Notes: generated by a model not told the origin, from the letters alone. A stretch of 64,000 bases of DNA from Lysobacterales bacterium (GCA_014338185.1 QUBV01000010.1:1-64000); one strand, 5' to 3'. Counted from the first letter of the stretch, positions 1 through 9,629 are shown. Program-made: numbers and translations.

Positions 1-444
1 CCGCGCCGGACGCGCCGCGCCGCCACGTTCGCCACCGCCGCGCGCGCCGCCGCGTGCGCCGGCGCCTTCATCGCCGCCGCGCGAATAGCCGCCCTCGCCG
101 CCGCCTCCACCGCCGCCGAGCATCTGCATCTCGCTGGCGATGATGTCGGTGGTGTAGCGCTCCACGCCATCCTTGTCGGTGTACTTGTTGGTGCGCAGCG
201 AGCCTTCGATGTAGACCTGTCGGCCTTTCTTGAGGTACTCGCCGGCGATCTCGCCAAGCTTGCCGAACAGCACCACGCGGTGCCACTCGGTGCGTTCCTG
301 GTTCTCGCCGGTCTGCTTGTCGCGCCACTGCTCGGAGGTGGCCACGCGGATGTTGGTGACCGCACCGCCGGCCGTGGTGTAGCGCGTTTCGGGGTCGGCG
401 CCGAGGTTGCCGACGAGGATGACCTTGTTGATGCCGCGTGCCAT
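1..444 (-). CDS. ssb: Single-stranded DNA-binding protein Ssb (3' end cut by window edge)
   Basis: Binds single-stranded DNA during replication, recombination and repair. The visible 148 codons begin [19 protein letters not shown], a typical Ssb start, and continue through the OB-fold with the family blocks around [18 protein letters not shown] (about residues 52-69) and [16 protein letters not shown] (about 76-91). From about residue 110 the protein becomes a glycine/arginine/alanine-rich linker, as expected before the acidic C-terminal tip, which lies outside the window. The ATG at 444-442 gives the standard N-terminus. The gene lies 89 bp downstream of the MscS gene on the same strand. Identity is certain; only the C-terminus is unseen. 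Confidence 0.96.
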   Translation of the reverse strand, partial: MARGINKVILVGNLGADPETRYTTAGGAVTNIRVATSEQWRDKQTGENQERTEWHRVVLFGKLGEIAGEYLKKGRQVYIEGSLRTNKYTDKDGVERYTTDIIASEMQMLGGGGGGGEGGYSRGGDEGAGARGGARGGGERGGAARPAR

Positions 445-533
445 GGGAGCCTCTGCCGTCGCGTGTGGGGAAACGGCGCGCAGTATCGCATGGCGGCGAC
501 CGGCGCCATGCAGGCCGGACGCGCGCGGGCGTG

Positions 534-1103
534 TCAGCCGTTGTCGACGGGCGCCGTCGGCATCGCACCCGGCACCGGCCAGCGCCGCGTGATGCGCTGG
601 AAGAACAGGATGTTGGGCACCTGCAACAGCGCGCCATCGTCCTCGCGCAGGCTGGTGTAGACCATGTTGATGTCGACCACCTCGCCCTTGAGGCCGGGCT
701 TGTCGCCGTTTTCGAGCAGTTCGATGCGATCGTGCAGGCGGAACGGCCGCATGATCACGATGAGCAGCGTGCAGAACAGGTTGGACAGCACGCTCCAGGC
801 CGCGAAGAACGCGATCGCGCCGACCGCGGCAAAGCCGGTGAAGGCGGTCCACAGCACCGCGCCCGACACGCCCAGCAGTTGCAGGATCGCAAACAGCGCG
901 CCGACGTTGACGACCGCCCCCGCCACCCGCAACGGCACCGCCATCATCTGCTCGGACAGCTGGTAGCGCTCGCGCAGGCGCCGCGCCAGCCCGCGCAGCA
1001 CGCGCCGCAACACCCATGCGAGCACGAGCACGAGCAGCACGAGCGCGGCCGTGGTGAGCACGTCGAGCGAGGGATGCAGCCAGTCGGGCAACAGCTGTTT
1101 CAT
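534..1103 (-). CDS. Small MscS-family mechanosensitive channel
   Basis: Predicted inner-membrane channel of 189 residues, shorter than E. coli MscS (286). Three hydrophobic segments are visible, at about residues 13-33, 55-80 and 85-115. The third is an Ala/Gly-rich MscS-like pore helix and is followed by the beta-domain entry [10 protein letters not shown] and the motif [25 protein letters not shown]. The alpha/beta C-terminal cage domain of MscS is absent, so this is a minimal version of the fold. I chose the ATG at 1103 because the reading frame upstream, to 1139, looks non-coding. It is divergent from ispB across about 100 bp. Family membership is solid; gating behaviour is unknown. Confidence 0.85.
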   Translation of the reverse strand: MKQLLPDWLHPSLDVLTTAALVLLVLVLAWVLRRVLRGLARRLRERYQLSEQMMAVPLRVAGAVVNVGALFAILQLLGVSGAVLWTAFTGFAAVGAIAFFAAWSVLSNLFCTLLIVIMRPFRLHDRIELLENGDKPGLKGEVVDINMVYTSLREDDGALLQVPNILFFQRITRRWPVPGAMPTAPVDNG

Positions 1104-1171
1104 CGCCGGCACGATATCCGGCCGCTGCCGCGCTGCCAACCCGCCGCGGTCGGCGCGGCGGTGCGAATCGC

Positions 1172-1177
1172 TATACT
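1172..1177 (+). promoter_or_regulatory. Candidate -10 box of ispB
   Basis: TATACT preceded by CGC lies 30 bp before the ispB ATG in a region otherwise almost free of A/T runs. No convincing -35 hexamer is present, so this rests on the -10 element and its position alone. Confidence 0.4.
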
Positions 1178-1207
1178 GGCACCACCGTCTCCCAGCGCCG
1201 CCCGCCG

Positions 1208-2209
1208 ATGTCCGCCGTGCCCCAAGTCCCGACCCGCATCGAACGGCTGGCCGACGTGCAGGCGCTGGCAGCGCAGGACATGGCCGCGGTCGACGCCCTG
1301 ATCCGACAGCGCCTGGCGTCGGACGTGGTGCTGGTCAACCAGGTGGCCGAGCACATCGTCGGTGGCGGCGGCAAGCGCCTGCGCCCGATGCTGCACGTGC
1401 TGGCCGCGCGCGCGGCCGGTTACCACGGCCAGCAGCATGTGCAGCTGGCCGCGGTGATCGAGTTCATCCACACCTCGACCCTGCTCCACGACGACGTGGT
1501 CGACGAGTCGCAACTGCGGCGCGGGCGCAGCACCGCCAACGCGGTGTGGGGCAACGCCGCAAGCGTGCTGGTGGGCGATTTCCTGTATTCGCGCTCGTTC
1601 CAGATGATGGTCGAGCTCGACAGCATGCGCATCATGCGCATCCTTGCCGACACCACCAACCGCATCGCCGAGGGCGAGGTTCTGCAGCTGCTCAACATCG
1701 GTAACCCCGACACCACGCAGCGCGCCTACCTCGACGTGATCGAACGCAAGACCGCGGTGTTGTTCGCGGCGGCGACGCGGCTCGGCGGCGTGCTCGCGGG
1801 CCTGCCCGCAGCGCAGGAACAAGCGCTCGCCCGCTACGGGCTCGACCTCGGCTACGCGTTCCAGATCGCCGACGACGTGCTCGACTACGCCTCCGACGCG
1901 CATACGCTGGGCAAGAACGTCGGCGACGACCTGGCCGATGGCAAGCCGACCCTGCCGCTGATCCTCGCGATCGAGCGCAGCGCGCCGGCACAGGCCGCGA
2001 TGCTGCGCGAGGCGCTGCGCAACGCCGACCTGTCCGCGCTGGGCGAAGTGCTCGCGGCGATCCGGGCGACCGATGCGCTGCACGCCTCGCGCGAACGCGC
2101 CCATGCCCATGCGCGCAGTGCGCGCGAAGCACTCGCGGCCCTGCCCGCCTCCGCCGCCCGCGACGCACTCGCGGTGCTGGCCGACTACGCGATCGACCGC
2201 AACCAGTGA
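1208..2209 (+). CDS. ispB: Octaprenyl diphosphate synthase IspB
   Basis: Trans-polyprenyl diphosphate synthase that elongates farnesyl diphosphate with isopentenyl diphosphate to make the ubiquinone side chain. The 333-residue length is normal for the family. Visible hallmarks are GGGGKRLRPML (about 52-62), the first aspartate-rich motif LLHDDVVD (DDVVD at 95-99), RRGRSTANAVWGN, and the second aspartate-rich motif IADDVLDY (DDVLD at 222-226) followed by GKNVGDDLADGKPTLPLI. It stands alone on the plus strand, divergent from the MscS gene. Chain length (octa- versus deca-) cannot be read from the sequence alone. Confidence 0.93.
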   Translation: MSAVPQVPTRIERLADVQALAAQDMAAVDALIRQRLASDVVLVNQVAEHIVGGGGKRLRPMLHVLAARAAGYHGQQHVQLAAVIEFIHTSTLLHDDVVDESQLRRGRSTANAVWGNAASVLVGDFLYSRSFQMMVELDSMRIMRILADTTNRIAEGEVLQLLNIGNPDTTQRAYLDVIERKTAVLFAAATRLGGVLAGLPAAQEQALARYGLDLGYAFQIADDVLDYASDAHTLGKNVGDDLADGKPTLPLILAIERSAPAQAAMLREALRNADLSALGEVLAAIRATDALHASRERAHAHARSAREALAALPASAARDALAVLADYAIDRNQ

Positions 2210-2339
2210 CCCCCGCGCTGCCAGCGCACGGTCGCGGGGCCGGGCCGGATGCCGGTCGGGCACGGTCAGCGCGGACGGTCACGCCACGTCGGTGCTGGCG
2301 CGCTCGCACGCCTGGCGTGCGCCGACCGCAACCCACGCC

Positions 2340-3392
2340 ATGACCACGACTCCCGATCGCGCCGAGGCGCGCGCCCGGTTCGTCAGCGCCCTGCTCGGGG
2401 CTGGCGTGCGCGGCATCGAGCCGGCATCGGCCGATGCGAGCTTCCGCAGCTACTGGCGCATCACGCTAGCCGACGGCAGCACGCGCGTGCTCATGGACGC
2501 GCCGCCCGAGCACGAGGACAGCGCGCCGTGGCTCGACATCGGCGCACGCCTGCAACGCGCGGGACTGCACGTGCCGCGCGTGGATGGCGCCGACCTCGCG
2601 CGTGGCTTCATCCTCATGGAAGATCTCGGCACCTGCTCGTACCTGTCGCAGCTCGACGCGCGCAGCGCCGATGCGCTCTACGCCGACGCGCTCGATGCGC
2701 TGCTGCGCATGCACACGCAGGTGGATACCCGCGGCCTGGCGCACTTCGACCGCGAGTTCGCCCTGCGCGAGCTCGCGCTCATGCCCGAGTGGTTCCTGCG
2801 GCGGCACCTGGGCCATGCCATCGATGGCGGAGAACGGGAGGTGATCGAGCGCGCCTTCCTGCACCTGGTCGAAGCGCTCGCGGCGCAACCGCAGGCGTTC
2901 ATGCACCGCGACTACCACAGCCGCAACCTCATGCGCGTGCCCGCCGCAGCCGGCCCCGGCCCGACCCACCGCCTCGCCAACCCGGGCATCATCGATTTTC
3001 AGGGTGCGCTGGTCGGCCCGCTCACCTACGACCTGGCCTCGCTGCTGCGCGACTGCTACATCGCGTGGGACGAGGAGCGCGTCGCGGGCTGGCTCGAAGG
3101 CTATCGCGTGCGCCTGCTCGATGCGCATCTGCTCGACCAGCACACCGACGCGGCGCGCTTCGCGCGCTGGTTCGACCTCACCGGACTGCAGCGCCACCTC
3201 AAGGTGCTTGGCATCTTCTGCCGCCTGCACTACCGCGACGGCAAGCCGCAGTACCTGGCCGACCTGCCGTTGACCTGGCACTACGTGATCACGGTGGCAC
3301 GCCGCCACCACGAACTCGCTCCGCTCGCCGACCTGCTCGAACGCGCCCGCGGCGCGCGCGATCTCACCCAGCCGCGGGCCGGCACCGCATGA
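2340..3392 (+). CDS. amgK: N-acetylmuramate/N-acetylglucosamine anomeric kinase AmgK
   Basis: Aminoglycoside-phosphotransferase-fold kinase that phosphorylates MurNAc (and GlcNAc) at the anomeric carbon, the first step of the MurU recycling route that bypasses de novo UDP-MurNAc synthesis. The 350-residue protein shows SFRSYWRI (about 34-41), a VLMDAPPE nucleotide-binding strand, the catalytic block FMHRDYHSRNLM (D191, N196) and the metal-binding IIDFQGALVGPLTYDLASLL (D219). Its TGA overlaps the murU ATG by 4 bp (ATGA), so the two are translationally coupled. The pair amgK-murU is the known recycling arrangement of pseudomonads and other Gram-negative bacteria, which makes the assignment much stronger than a generic phosphotransferase call. 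Confidence 0.9.
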   Translation: MTTTPDRAEARARFVSALLGAGVRGIEPASADASFRSYWRITLADGSTRVLMDAPPEHEDSAPWLDIGARLQRAGLHVPRVDGADLARGFILMEDLGTCSYLSQLDARSADALYADALDALLRMHTQVDTRGLAHFDREFALRELALMPEWFLRRHLGHAIDGGEREVIERAFLHLVEALAAQPQAFMHRDYHSRNLMRVPAAAGPGPTHRLANPGIIDFQGALVGPLTYDLASLLRDCYIAWDEERVAGWLEGYRVRLLDAHLLDQHTDAARFARWFDLTGLQRHLKVLGIFCRLHYRDGKPQYLADLPLTWHYVITVARRHHELAPLADLLERARGARDLTQPRAGTA

Positions 3393-4072
3393 AGCTGCGC
3401 AGCGCGATGATCTTCGCGGCCGGCCGTGGCGAGCGCATGCGCCCGCTGACCGACACCACGCCCAAGCCGCTGCTGCGCGTCGGCGGCAAATGCCTGATCG
3501 AGCATCACCTGGAGAAACTCGCCGCCGCCGGCGTGCGCAAGGTGGTCATCAACACCTCGCACCTGGCCGAGCAGTTCCCGGCCACGCTCGGCGACGGCTC
3601 ACGCTGGAACCTCGCGATCCACTACAGCCACGAGGGCGCCGTGCCGCTGGAAACCGGCGGCGGCATCAAGCACGCGCTGCCGCTGCTGGGCGCGGCGCCG
3701 TTCATCGGCGTCAGCGCCGACATCCTCAGCGACTACGACTATGCGCGGCTGCCTGCCGAACCCGCGGGCTTGGCCCACCTGGTGATGGTGGCCAATCCGG
3801 ATTTCCATCCACGCGGCGACTTCTGGCTGGACCGCGACGAGCTCAACGAGGCCGGCCACGGCGAGCGCCTCACCTTCGGCAACATCGGCGTGTACCGCGC
3901 TGAGCTCGTGGCCGGCGAACCGGCCACGCGCTTCAAGCTGCTGCCGATGTTCCAGCGCGCGATGCGCGCGCAGCGCCTCCACGGCGAACGCCACGACGGC
4001 TACTGGCGCAACCTCGGCACGCCGCGGCAACTGGCCGAAGCCGGTTCGAGCCTGCCGCCAGGCAGCCGCTGA
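3389..4072 (+). CDS. murU: N-acetylmuramate-1-phosphate uridylyltransferase MurU
   Basis: Converts MurNAc-1-phosphate and UTP to UDP-MurNAc, the second step after AmgK; cytoplasmic. The 227-residue protein has the sugar nucleotidyltransferase signature MIFAAGRGERMRPLTDTTPKPLL (about 7-29), LETGGGIKHALP (about 88-99) and a metal-binding aspartate in GVSADILSD (D111). Length and motifs match MurU rather than the longer glucose-1-phosphate thymidylyltransferases. It starts inside the amgK stop codon. The gene ends about 50 bp before a hairpin and then faces a gene on the opposite strand. Confidence 0.9.
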   Translation: MKLRSAMIFAAGRGERMRPLTDTTPKPLLRVGGKCLIEHHLEKLAAAGVRKVVINTSHLAEQFPATLGDGSRWNLAIHYSHEGAVPLETGGGIKHALPLLGAAPFIGVSADILSDYDYARLPAEPAGLAHLVMVANPDFHPRGDFWLDRDELNEAGHGERLTFGNIGVYRAELVAGEPATRFKLLPMFQRAMRAQRLHGERHDGYWRNLGTPRQLAEAGSSLPPGSR

Positions 4073-4122
4073 AGGCGTTGGGGCGCGCGCATGCGGCCAT
4101 CACGGCCTGTCCGGCCAATGGA

Positions 4123-4141
4123 CGCCCCGCACCACGGGGCG
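4123..4141. terminator. Hairpin between convergent murU and 4180 gene
   Basis: Perfect 7-bp stem CGCCCCG/CGGGGCG with loop CACCA. It lies in the 107-bp gap between two convergent genes, so it could stop transcription from both sides. There is no T-tract, which is common in such GC-rich DNA. Confidence 0.45.
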
Positions 4142-4179
4142 CCCAGCCGCCAAGCCCGCCGCTCGCGGCGGGACCCGGC

Positions 4180-4560
4180 TCACTCGGTGTCGGCCCAGGT
4201 CGAGCCTTTGTCGCGGTCGTAGTGCAGGGTCACTTTCGACAACTCGCACAGGTCCAGGCGATCCCACACCGCGCTCTCGTCGTCCTCGTACACGACCTTG
4301 AGGTCCCACAGGCAGCCCTTCTCGCCGGGATCGAACCGGATGTCCACGCCGTCGCCGTCGCCGAGCTGGTCACGGCCCATGACATCCTCTTCCCAGCTCT
4401 TGGTGGCCGCGGAGCTCACGTACACCTCGTTGATGGGATAGCCGGTGTTGTTGACGAGGGTGAAATTGAGGTTTTCAGCCAGCGCGGAACCGGCCGCGAG
4501 CAGTCCGCCCGCAGCCACGAATGCACACACCCGCACCTTGTTCAGTGATACACACTTCAT
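4180..4560 (-). CDS. Small exported protein of unknown function (NNTGYPINEVYVS family)
   Basis: A 126-residue protein with a signal peptide (about 1-28, cleaving near AGSALA-EN), so probably periplasmic or secreted. The mature part reads like one small beta-rich domain with recognisable blocks FTLVNNTGYPINEVYVSSA, WEEDVMGRDQLGDGDGVDIRFDP and CLWDLKVVYEDDE, and two cysteines (CLWD and LCEL) that could form a disulphide. Similar short secreted proteins occur widely in proteobacteria and are sometimes misnamed argininosuccinate lyase; I know of no established function. I chose the ATG at 4560 because it gives a clean signal peptide. It is a single gene, convergent with murU. Confidence 0.8.
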   Translation of the reverse strand: MKCVSLNKVRVCAFVAAGGLLAAGSALAENLNFTLVNNTGYPINEVYVSSAATKSWEEDVMGRDQLGDGDGVDIRFDPGEKGCLWDLKVVYEDDESAVWDRLDLCELSKVTLHYDRDKGSTWADTE

Positions 4561-4722
4561 GCAATTCCCCTGTATGGACATGCACGCGCCCCGGGATGGA
4601 GCGCGCGTGGTTGCACCAACGGCACGGCGCTGCCGTGCCGCTGCCACTGTAGCCGAAGCGATCGCGCCCGCCCACGCCATGCACGGGCGCGACCGCAACC
4701 GGCTGTGGCGATCGCGTCCGCG

Positions 4723-7461
4723 TCAGCGCCGGTCAAAATGGGCCATCGCGTTGAGCAGCAGCGCATAGCTGCCCACGCTGGTGCCGCGCCACATCGGGTT
4801 GCTCGCGAACAGCAGCACGTGACCCTTGCCGTAGCGCGCCTCAACCACCGCGGCGCGACCGGCCAGTTCCTTGGGATGGTCGAGCAGGCCCGCGCGCAGC
4901 AGGCTGGGCTCATCGGCCCAGCGCACGATCACCGTGGGTCGCAGCTCCGGCGGAATCAGGTTTGGATTGTTGCGTTCCTGTTCGGCATTGAGCGGCAGCG
5001 CCTGCCATGGCTTGGCAAATGGCAGCGGCGCCGGCGCCTCGAACGCCCGGCCCTCGGGCACGTCCTCGTCATGCAGGCCGCCGCGCCCGGTCGGGCGCTT
5101 GTAGTCGCGTGCGTTGGGCAGGCCCTTGTCGCCACCGACGAGGTGGCTGACCTGGAACGACAGACCATCGCTGCTGTACATCGCGAATGGATGTTCGTAG
5201 CCGCGCGCGATCGGGCTGTCGCCGGCCACGCGCACCGCCTCGAGCAGGCTGCCGACCACGCGCAGGTCCTTGCGTGGCGCCACCGACACGCCCGGCGCGA
5301 GCCCCTGCTCGATCGCGAATCGCGCGGTGTCCTCGCTGGTCACGAGCAGGCCGCCATCGGCAACGAAGCGCTTGAGGTTGTCCACGCCGCGCGCGCCCAG
5401 ACCGGGACGCATGTCATCGGTGGCGTCGATGCGGCCGAGGTTGGGCGTGAGCTCGGTCTTCTTCCACGGCAGCGCATTGCCGTACAGCGGCAGGCCCTCG
5501 ACGATCTGGCGCGGATCGCGCGCCCCGACCGGCGCAAACAGGATCACGTCGTAGTCGCGGCGCAGGTTGGCCGTGCGCGCGACATCCTGGGTGCTGATGT
5601 AGGCGTACTTCACCCCGAGCTGGTCCAGGGCCAGACGCCACCAGCCTTCGGTCTGGGTCGACAGCCAGGTGTGCATGATCGCGATGCGCGGCATTCGCCC
5701 TTCCACGCCGAGCGTGGCGGGCGTGAACGGCGTATCGATGCGCTCGACGCGCTGCATCGGCACTTCGAGCACGCCCAGGTCGGACACGCGCACGACATCG
5801 ACGCCGAAGCTGTCCCCGAGCGACCAGCCGGTGTCGTCGTAGGGCGTCTTCTGCGGGTCGTTGGGCGCCCAGTACTGGCGGTCGAGCAAGGCATCTGCGA
5901 TGCGCGAATAGGGCTGGTCCATGCGCACGATCCAGCTGCCCGCGGCGAACGTGCGCGGCGCCACACGCGGCCGCTCGGGCCCGTGCCGCTCGGCATCGGC
6001 GGCACTCGGCTTGACCCACGGTTGCGGCACCTGCACGGTGAATGCGCGCTCGGCGCGCTGGATCTCCACATGCTGGGCGAGCAGTGCGCGCAGCAACTGC
6101 GCCTGCGCGCCGCTGCGCGGGTCGTCGGCCGCGAACACGTACGCGGCCGGACCGGCCGCGGTGGGCTTGCCGATCGAGCGCTTGCTCTTGAGGTAGAAGT
6201 TGTGCAGGAAGGTGGCGCGATTGGCCGCGAAGTAGTCGAGCGCGGTGAGCAGGCCCGCCTGCATGTAGTTGTTGTTGTTGCGCTGCGACCACAGCACCTT
6301 GGGCGCGGGTGGATTGGGCCGGTACCAGGTGCGCGAGTACTGCGCTGGGTTGAGGATGCGCTCGAGGGTGTCGGCGCCGGCGTTGCCGTAGGTCTCGTAC
6401 AGGCGGCTGATGCCGTTGTGCATGGCCGCGATGAACATCATGTAGCCCGGGCTCCAGGTGTCGAAGTCGCCGTGCGTGTACACACCCGGCAAGCCGAGCT
6501 TGGTCAGCTGCTCGACGTTGTTCCAGCCCAGCTGCTGCCACTCGTTGACGAGGATGGGGTCGATCCAGGCGTTGTAGGGCCCGTCGCCGACCGTGTTGTC
6601 GTACAGGAACGGGAACGACTCATGCAGGTCGTGCAGCACCTGCGCGTGCCAGCCCAGGTAGGTGTCGGTCACGCTGCGGCTGAGCTTGAGCGTGAGCGCC
6701 ATCGCATCGCGGTTGTTGTCGTGGGCGACGTAATGGCCCCAGTACGCGAGCCGCGGATACTGCTGGCCGGGATGGGCCTTGTGCCAGCGGTACAGGTCGA
6801 CCATACGCTCGCGCCCGTCGACCTCGACCACCGGCGTGATCAGCGTGATCACGCGCGAGCGGATGCGCCGGATGTAGGGGGCGTCATCGACCGCGAGGCG
6901 GTAGGCCAGCTCCATGAGCGCGGTCGGCGCGCCGGTCTCGTTGGAATGCAGCGCGCCGGTGATGTAGTAAACGGGCGTGGTCTGCTCGATCAGCGCATCG
7001 GCGCGCGCATCGTCCAGGCCCAGGGTGCGCGGGTCGGCCAGCTGCGCCAGCCGCGCGCGGTTGGCATCGAGCCCGGCCAGCAGCGCCTCGTCGGCGACCG
7101 CGACCGCAATCAACTCGCGGCCTTCCTCGGACTGGCCGATGCTGAACACGCGCACGCGCGGCGTCGCCTGCGCGAGCAGGCGGAAGTAGCGATGCACATC
7201 GGCCGCATACGGCAGGAAGTCGGGTGCGCCGGCCACGTCACCCAGCACCTTGGCCGGTGTCGGCACCGTATCCGATGCCGGCAGGTAGTCGGTGAGCGGC
7301 GTGTTGAAGCGCGGTTCGGTGGTGTACTGCGCGATCTTCGCGCCGTAGGCGGTGTCGACCGGCTGCGCGGGATCGCGTGCCCACGCATCGGCCGCCTGCA
7401 CCGACGGCACGCCGCAAACCGCAGCCATGGCCGCGACCACCGCCAGCATCCTCATCCGCAT
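4723..7461 (-). CDS. Exported M14 zinc carboxypeptidase with C-terminal GATase-like domain
   Basis: Predicted secreted or periplasmic metallopeptidase of 912 residues. A signal peptide spans about 1-23 (cleaving after VQA). The M14 catalytic domain follows: SIGQSEEGREL, the zinc motif GALHSNETG (H172, E175), the substrate-binding asparagine/arginine pair in HDNNRDAM, and a candidate third zinc ligand in VLHDLHESFPF. The last roughly 350 residues resemble the class I glutamine-amidotransferase-like fold attached to some M14 enzymes (blocks PRIAIMHTW, DYDVILFAP, FVADGGLLVTSEDTARF, GKGHVLLFASNPMWRGTS). It probably trims peptides outside the cytoplasm. It stands alone, with 91 bp to the exported beta-helix gene upstream. 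Confidence 0.9.
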   Translation of the reverse strand: MRMRMLAVVAAMAAVCGVPSVQAADAWARDPAQPVDTAYGAKIAQYTTEPRFNTPLTDYLPASDTVPTPAKVLGDVAGAPDFLPYAADVHRYFRLLAQATPRVRVFSIGQSEEGRELIAVAVADEALLAGLDANRARLAQLADPRTLGLDDARADALIEQTTPVYYITGALHSNETGAPTALMELAYRLAVDDAPYIRRIRSRVITLITPVVEVDGRERMVDLYRWHKAHPGQQYPRLAYWGHYVAHDNNRDAMALTLKLSRSVTDTYLGWHAQVLHDLHESFPFLYDNTVGDGPYNAWIDPILVNEWQQLGWNNVEQLTKLGLPGVYTHGDFDTWSPGYMMFIAAMHNGISRLYETYGNAGADTLERILNPAQYSRTWYRPNPPAPKVLWSQRNNNNYMQAGLLTALDYFAANRATFLHNFYLKSKRSIGKPTAAGPAAYVFAADDPRSGAQAQLLRALLAQHVEIQRAERAFTVQVPQPWVKPSAADAERHGPERPRVAPRTFAAGSWIVRMDQPYSRIADALLDRQYWAPNDPQKTPYDDTGWSLGDSFGVDVVRVSDLGVLEVPMQRVERIDTPFTPATLGVEGRMPRIAIMHTWLSTQTEGWWRLALDQLGVKYAYISTQDVARTANLRRDYDVILFAPVGARDPRQIVEGLPLYGNALPWKKTELTPNLGRIDATDDMRPGLGARGVDNLKRFVADGGLLVTSEDTARFAIEQGLAPGVSVAPRKDLRVVGSLLEAVRVAGDSPIARGYEHPFAMYSSDGLSFQVSHLVGGDKGLPNARDYKRPTGRGGLHDEDVPEGRAFEAPAPLPFAKPWQALPLNAEQERNNPNLIPPELRPTVIVRWADEPSLLRAGLLDHPKELAGRAAVVEARYGKGHVLLFASNPMWRGTSVGSYALLLNAMAHFDRR

Positions 7462-7552
7462 GACGCTTCTCCCCGAATGGACCGGCCGCCACCATAGCCC
7501 AGTCCCCGCGCAGGCGCCCCCTGCTATCGGTCACGGCCGCCGCGCGGCACCA

Positions 7553-9538
7553 TCAGTGCGGATCGAAGCCGTCGGCGAACAGCAGGTCGCGGAACTCGAA
7601 TGCGCCCAGGTCGGGCGCAGGTCCTTCGTAGCCGTCGTTGATGCCGGCCAGCACTTGGCCCTGGTCGCGCGCGGGACTGTCGGGCAGCAGGCGCAGGTCG
7701 CCACCGGCCGCATCCAGCAGCCGCGGCGGCGCCGACACGCCCTGCAGTTCCAGCCCGAGTGCACTGCGCAACGCGGCGAGGTCGGCGTAGTCGGTGCCAT
7801 GCCAGCGCACGAAGCGGGTCGGGTCGGAGCTGTAGAGCAGGTCGTGGTCGCCATCGAACGCGATCGCGTTGACCTTGGTCCACACCCGGCGCGTGGCCAC
7901 GTACAGGTTGTTGCGGCTGCGCAGCGTCGAGGCCACGCCCGGATCGAGCAGGTACATCGCCTCGGTCGCGGGCGCGGCGGTGACGATGCTGTTGTGGTAC
8001 AGCAGCAGCGCGCCGACGGTCTCCGGGTAGCCGCTGTTGACCTTGAGGAAACTGGAGATGTAGCCGTCGAGCTGGCTGGTGCGCGTGTTGCCGAGGTTCC
8101 ATGCGCGATTGCGCACGATCCACACCGGCCCCGGCCAGGTCGGCGCGACCGACACGCCCATGTGCGAATCGGCCAGCAGGTTGTCGAAGATGCGCAGGTT
8201 GGCGCAGTAGCCGTCGGGTTCGAGCGCATCGTCGTTGTGGCGACGCAGCTCGTTGCGGTAGACGTCGGTCTCGGTGGTGAGCACATCGCCCACGGGTGCC
8301 TGCGCGCCGCACGGCGCGATGCCGTTGAAGCTGCCGTCGGTGCGGTTGCGCCGGATCACGTTGCCGCGGCCCACCGCGTCGGTGAGCATGACCGCGGTGT
8401 TCTCGGCGAAGCTGCCCTTGACCACCGGCCAAGGCCAGCCGCTGATCGAGCTGTCGCTGAACTCGTTGTCCTCGATGCGGTTGCGCGTGCCGCCCTTGGC
8501 CCACACGCCGGTGCTGCCGAGGTCGCTGAAATGGTTGCCGCGCACGATGCAGTCGTCGCTGTGGCGCAGGTACACGCCCTTGCCATACTCGTCCACGCCG
8601 TAATGGCGGATGGTGAAGCCTTCGATGCGCACGAACGCACGGCCATCGAGCGTGAAGCCGGCACCGAGGTCCGCCACCGCGAGTGTGTGCGCGGCAGGCG
8701 CCGAGCCGTCGGCGAACTTCACGCTCAGGCGCTGGCTGGCCGCATCGAACCAGAAGCCGCCGGGCGCGCCTGCCGCGAGCGCCTGCAACGCGGCTTCACT
8801 GGCGTAGCGGAACAGGCGTCCCTGCTCGCTCACCACCAGGCCGGTGGCGTGGCCGAGCCCGGTGCGGTACACGCCATTGCCGAGCGCGCTCCACACGGTG
8901 GTCGCCGGCAAGGTGCTGGCGCCATCGAGCACCACACCTGCGCCGTCGGCATGGAACACGATCGGCTGGTCCGCGCTGCCCGAGCGCGGCACGCTTACCG
9001 CCTCGTGATAGCGCCCAGGCGCGACGCGCACGAGATCGCCCGCCTGCGCGAGGTCGGCGGCGCGCTGGATCGTGCGCAGCGCGGTGGCCGGGCCCAAGCC
9101 GTCGTTGCCATCATTGCCGGTGGGCGCGACGAACAGGCTGCGCAGCGTCGGCGCCACCAGCACGTCGGCGCGCGTCGTCCCGCCGGCGCTGCGTTCGGCC
9201 GGTCCGGCCACGCCGTCGGGATCGGTCAAGGTCGCGCGCACTTCCCAGGCGCTGCCGGGCGTGAGGTCGAACAGGCTGCCGACGAGGCGGGTCGCGTCCA
9301 CGCGCAGCAACGGCTGCGCATCGTGGAAGCCCGCCTCGCCCACGCGCCGCCATTGCAGCGCGATGGCCGCGTTGCGGTTGGCATCGCCACCGATCGTCGC
9401 GGTCACGCCCGCGGTCTCGAGGTTGCCGTACAGCGACAGGTCGACCCAGGCCGCCGCGTTCTGGGCGAGGCCGGGCATCGCCACGGCCAGGGCCGGCAGC
9501 GACCACCACCGCACGAATCCGCTCCGACCGGCCTGCAT
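7553..9538 (-). CDS. Exported right-handed beta-helix protein with DxxFxDGFD tail
   Basis: A 661-residue exported protein. The signal peptide spans about 1-26 (MQAGRSGFVRWW..., cleaving near GLAQ-NA), and the ATG at 9538 is chosen because it gives this peptide. Residues around 150-230 show the opening of a parallel beta-helix (SLFVAPTGNDGNDGLGPATALRTIQRAADLAQAGDLVRVAPG), and the middle is rich in helix coils such as FVRIEGFTIRHYGVDEYGKGVYLRHSDDCIVRGNHF. Such folds often bind or cleave polysaccharides, but no lyase site is recognisable. The protein ends DLGAFEFRDLLFADGFDPH: a short acidic/aromatic tail shared with three other exported proteins in this window. Substrate and location are unknown; surface exposure is inferred. 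Confidence 0.85.
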   Translation of the reverse strand: MQAGRSGFVRWWSLPALAVAMPGLAQNAAAWVDLSLYGNLETAGVTATIGGDANRNAAIALQWRRVGEAGFHDAQPLLRVDATRLVGSLFDLTPGSAWEVRATLTDPDGVAGPAERSAGGTTRADVLVAPTLRSLFVAPTGNDGNDGLGPATALRTIQRAADLAQAGDLVRVAPGRYHEAVSVPRSGSADQPIVFHADGAGVVLDGASTLPATTVWSALGNGVYRTGLGHATGLVVSEQGRLFRYASEAALQALAAGAPGGFWFDAASQRLSVKFADGSAPAAHTLAVADLGAGFTLDGRAFVRIEGFTIRHYGVDEYGKGVYLRHSDDCIVRGNHFSDLGSTGVWAKGGTRNRIEDNEFSDSSISGWPWPVVKGSFAENTAVMLTDAVGRGNVIRRNRTDGSFNGIAPCGAQAPVGDVLTTETDVYRNELRRHNDDALEPDGYCANLRIFDNLLADSHMGVSVAPTWPGPVWIVRNRAWNLGNTRTSQLDGYISSFLKVNSGYPETVGALLLYHNSIVTAAPATEAMYLLDPGVASTLRSRNNLYVATRRVWTKVNAIAFDGDHDLLYSSDPTRFVRWHGTDYADLAALRSALGLELQGVSAPPRLLDAAGGDLRLLPDSPARDQGQVLAGINDGYEGPAPDLGAFEFRDLLFADGFDPH

Positions 9539-9629
9539 GCGCCACCCCGGCAAACTGCATGGAAACACCGCCTGCCAGCGTACGCGCCCGCGCGCATGCC
9601 TGCACCTGGCGCGGCGCGGCAACGAGGGC

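Noticed and set aside
4705-7497. 930-codon open frame on the plus strand opposite the first M14 peptidase
   Set aside because: Antisense shadow of a gene with an intact zinc site and signal peptide; it carries no domain of its own.
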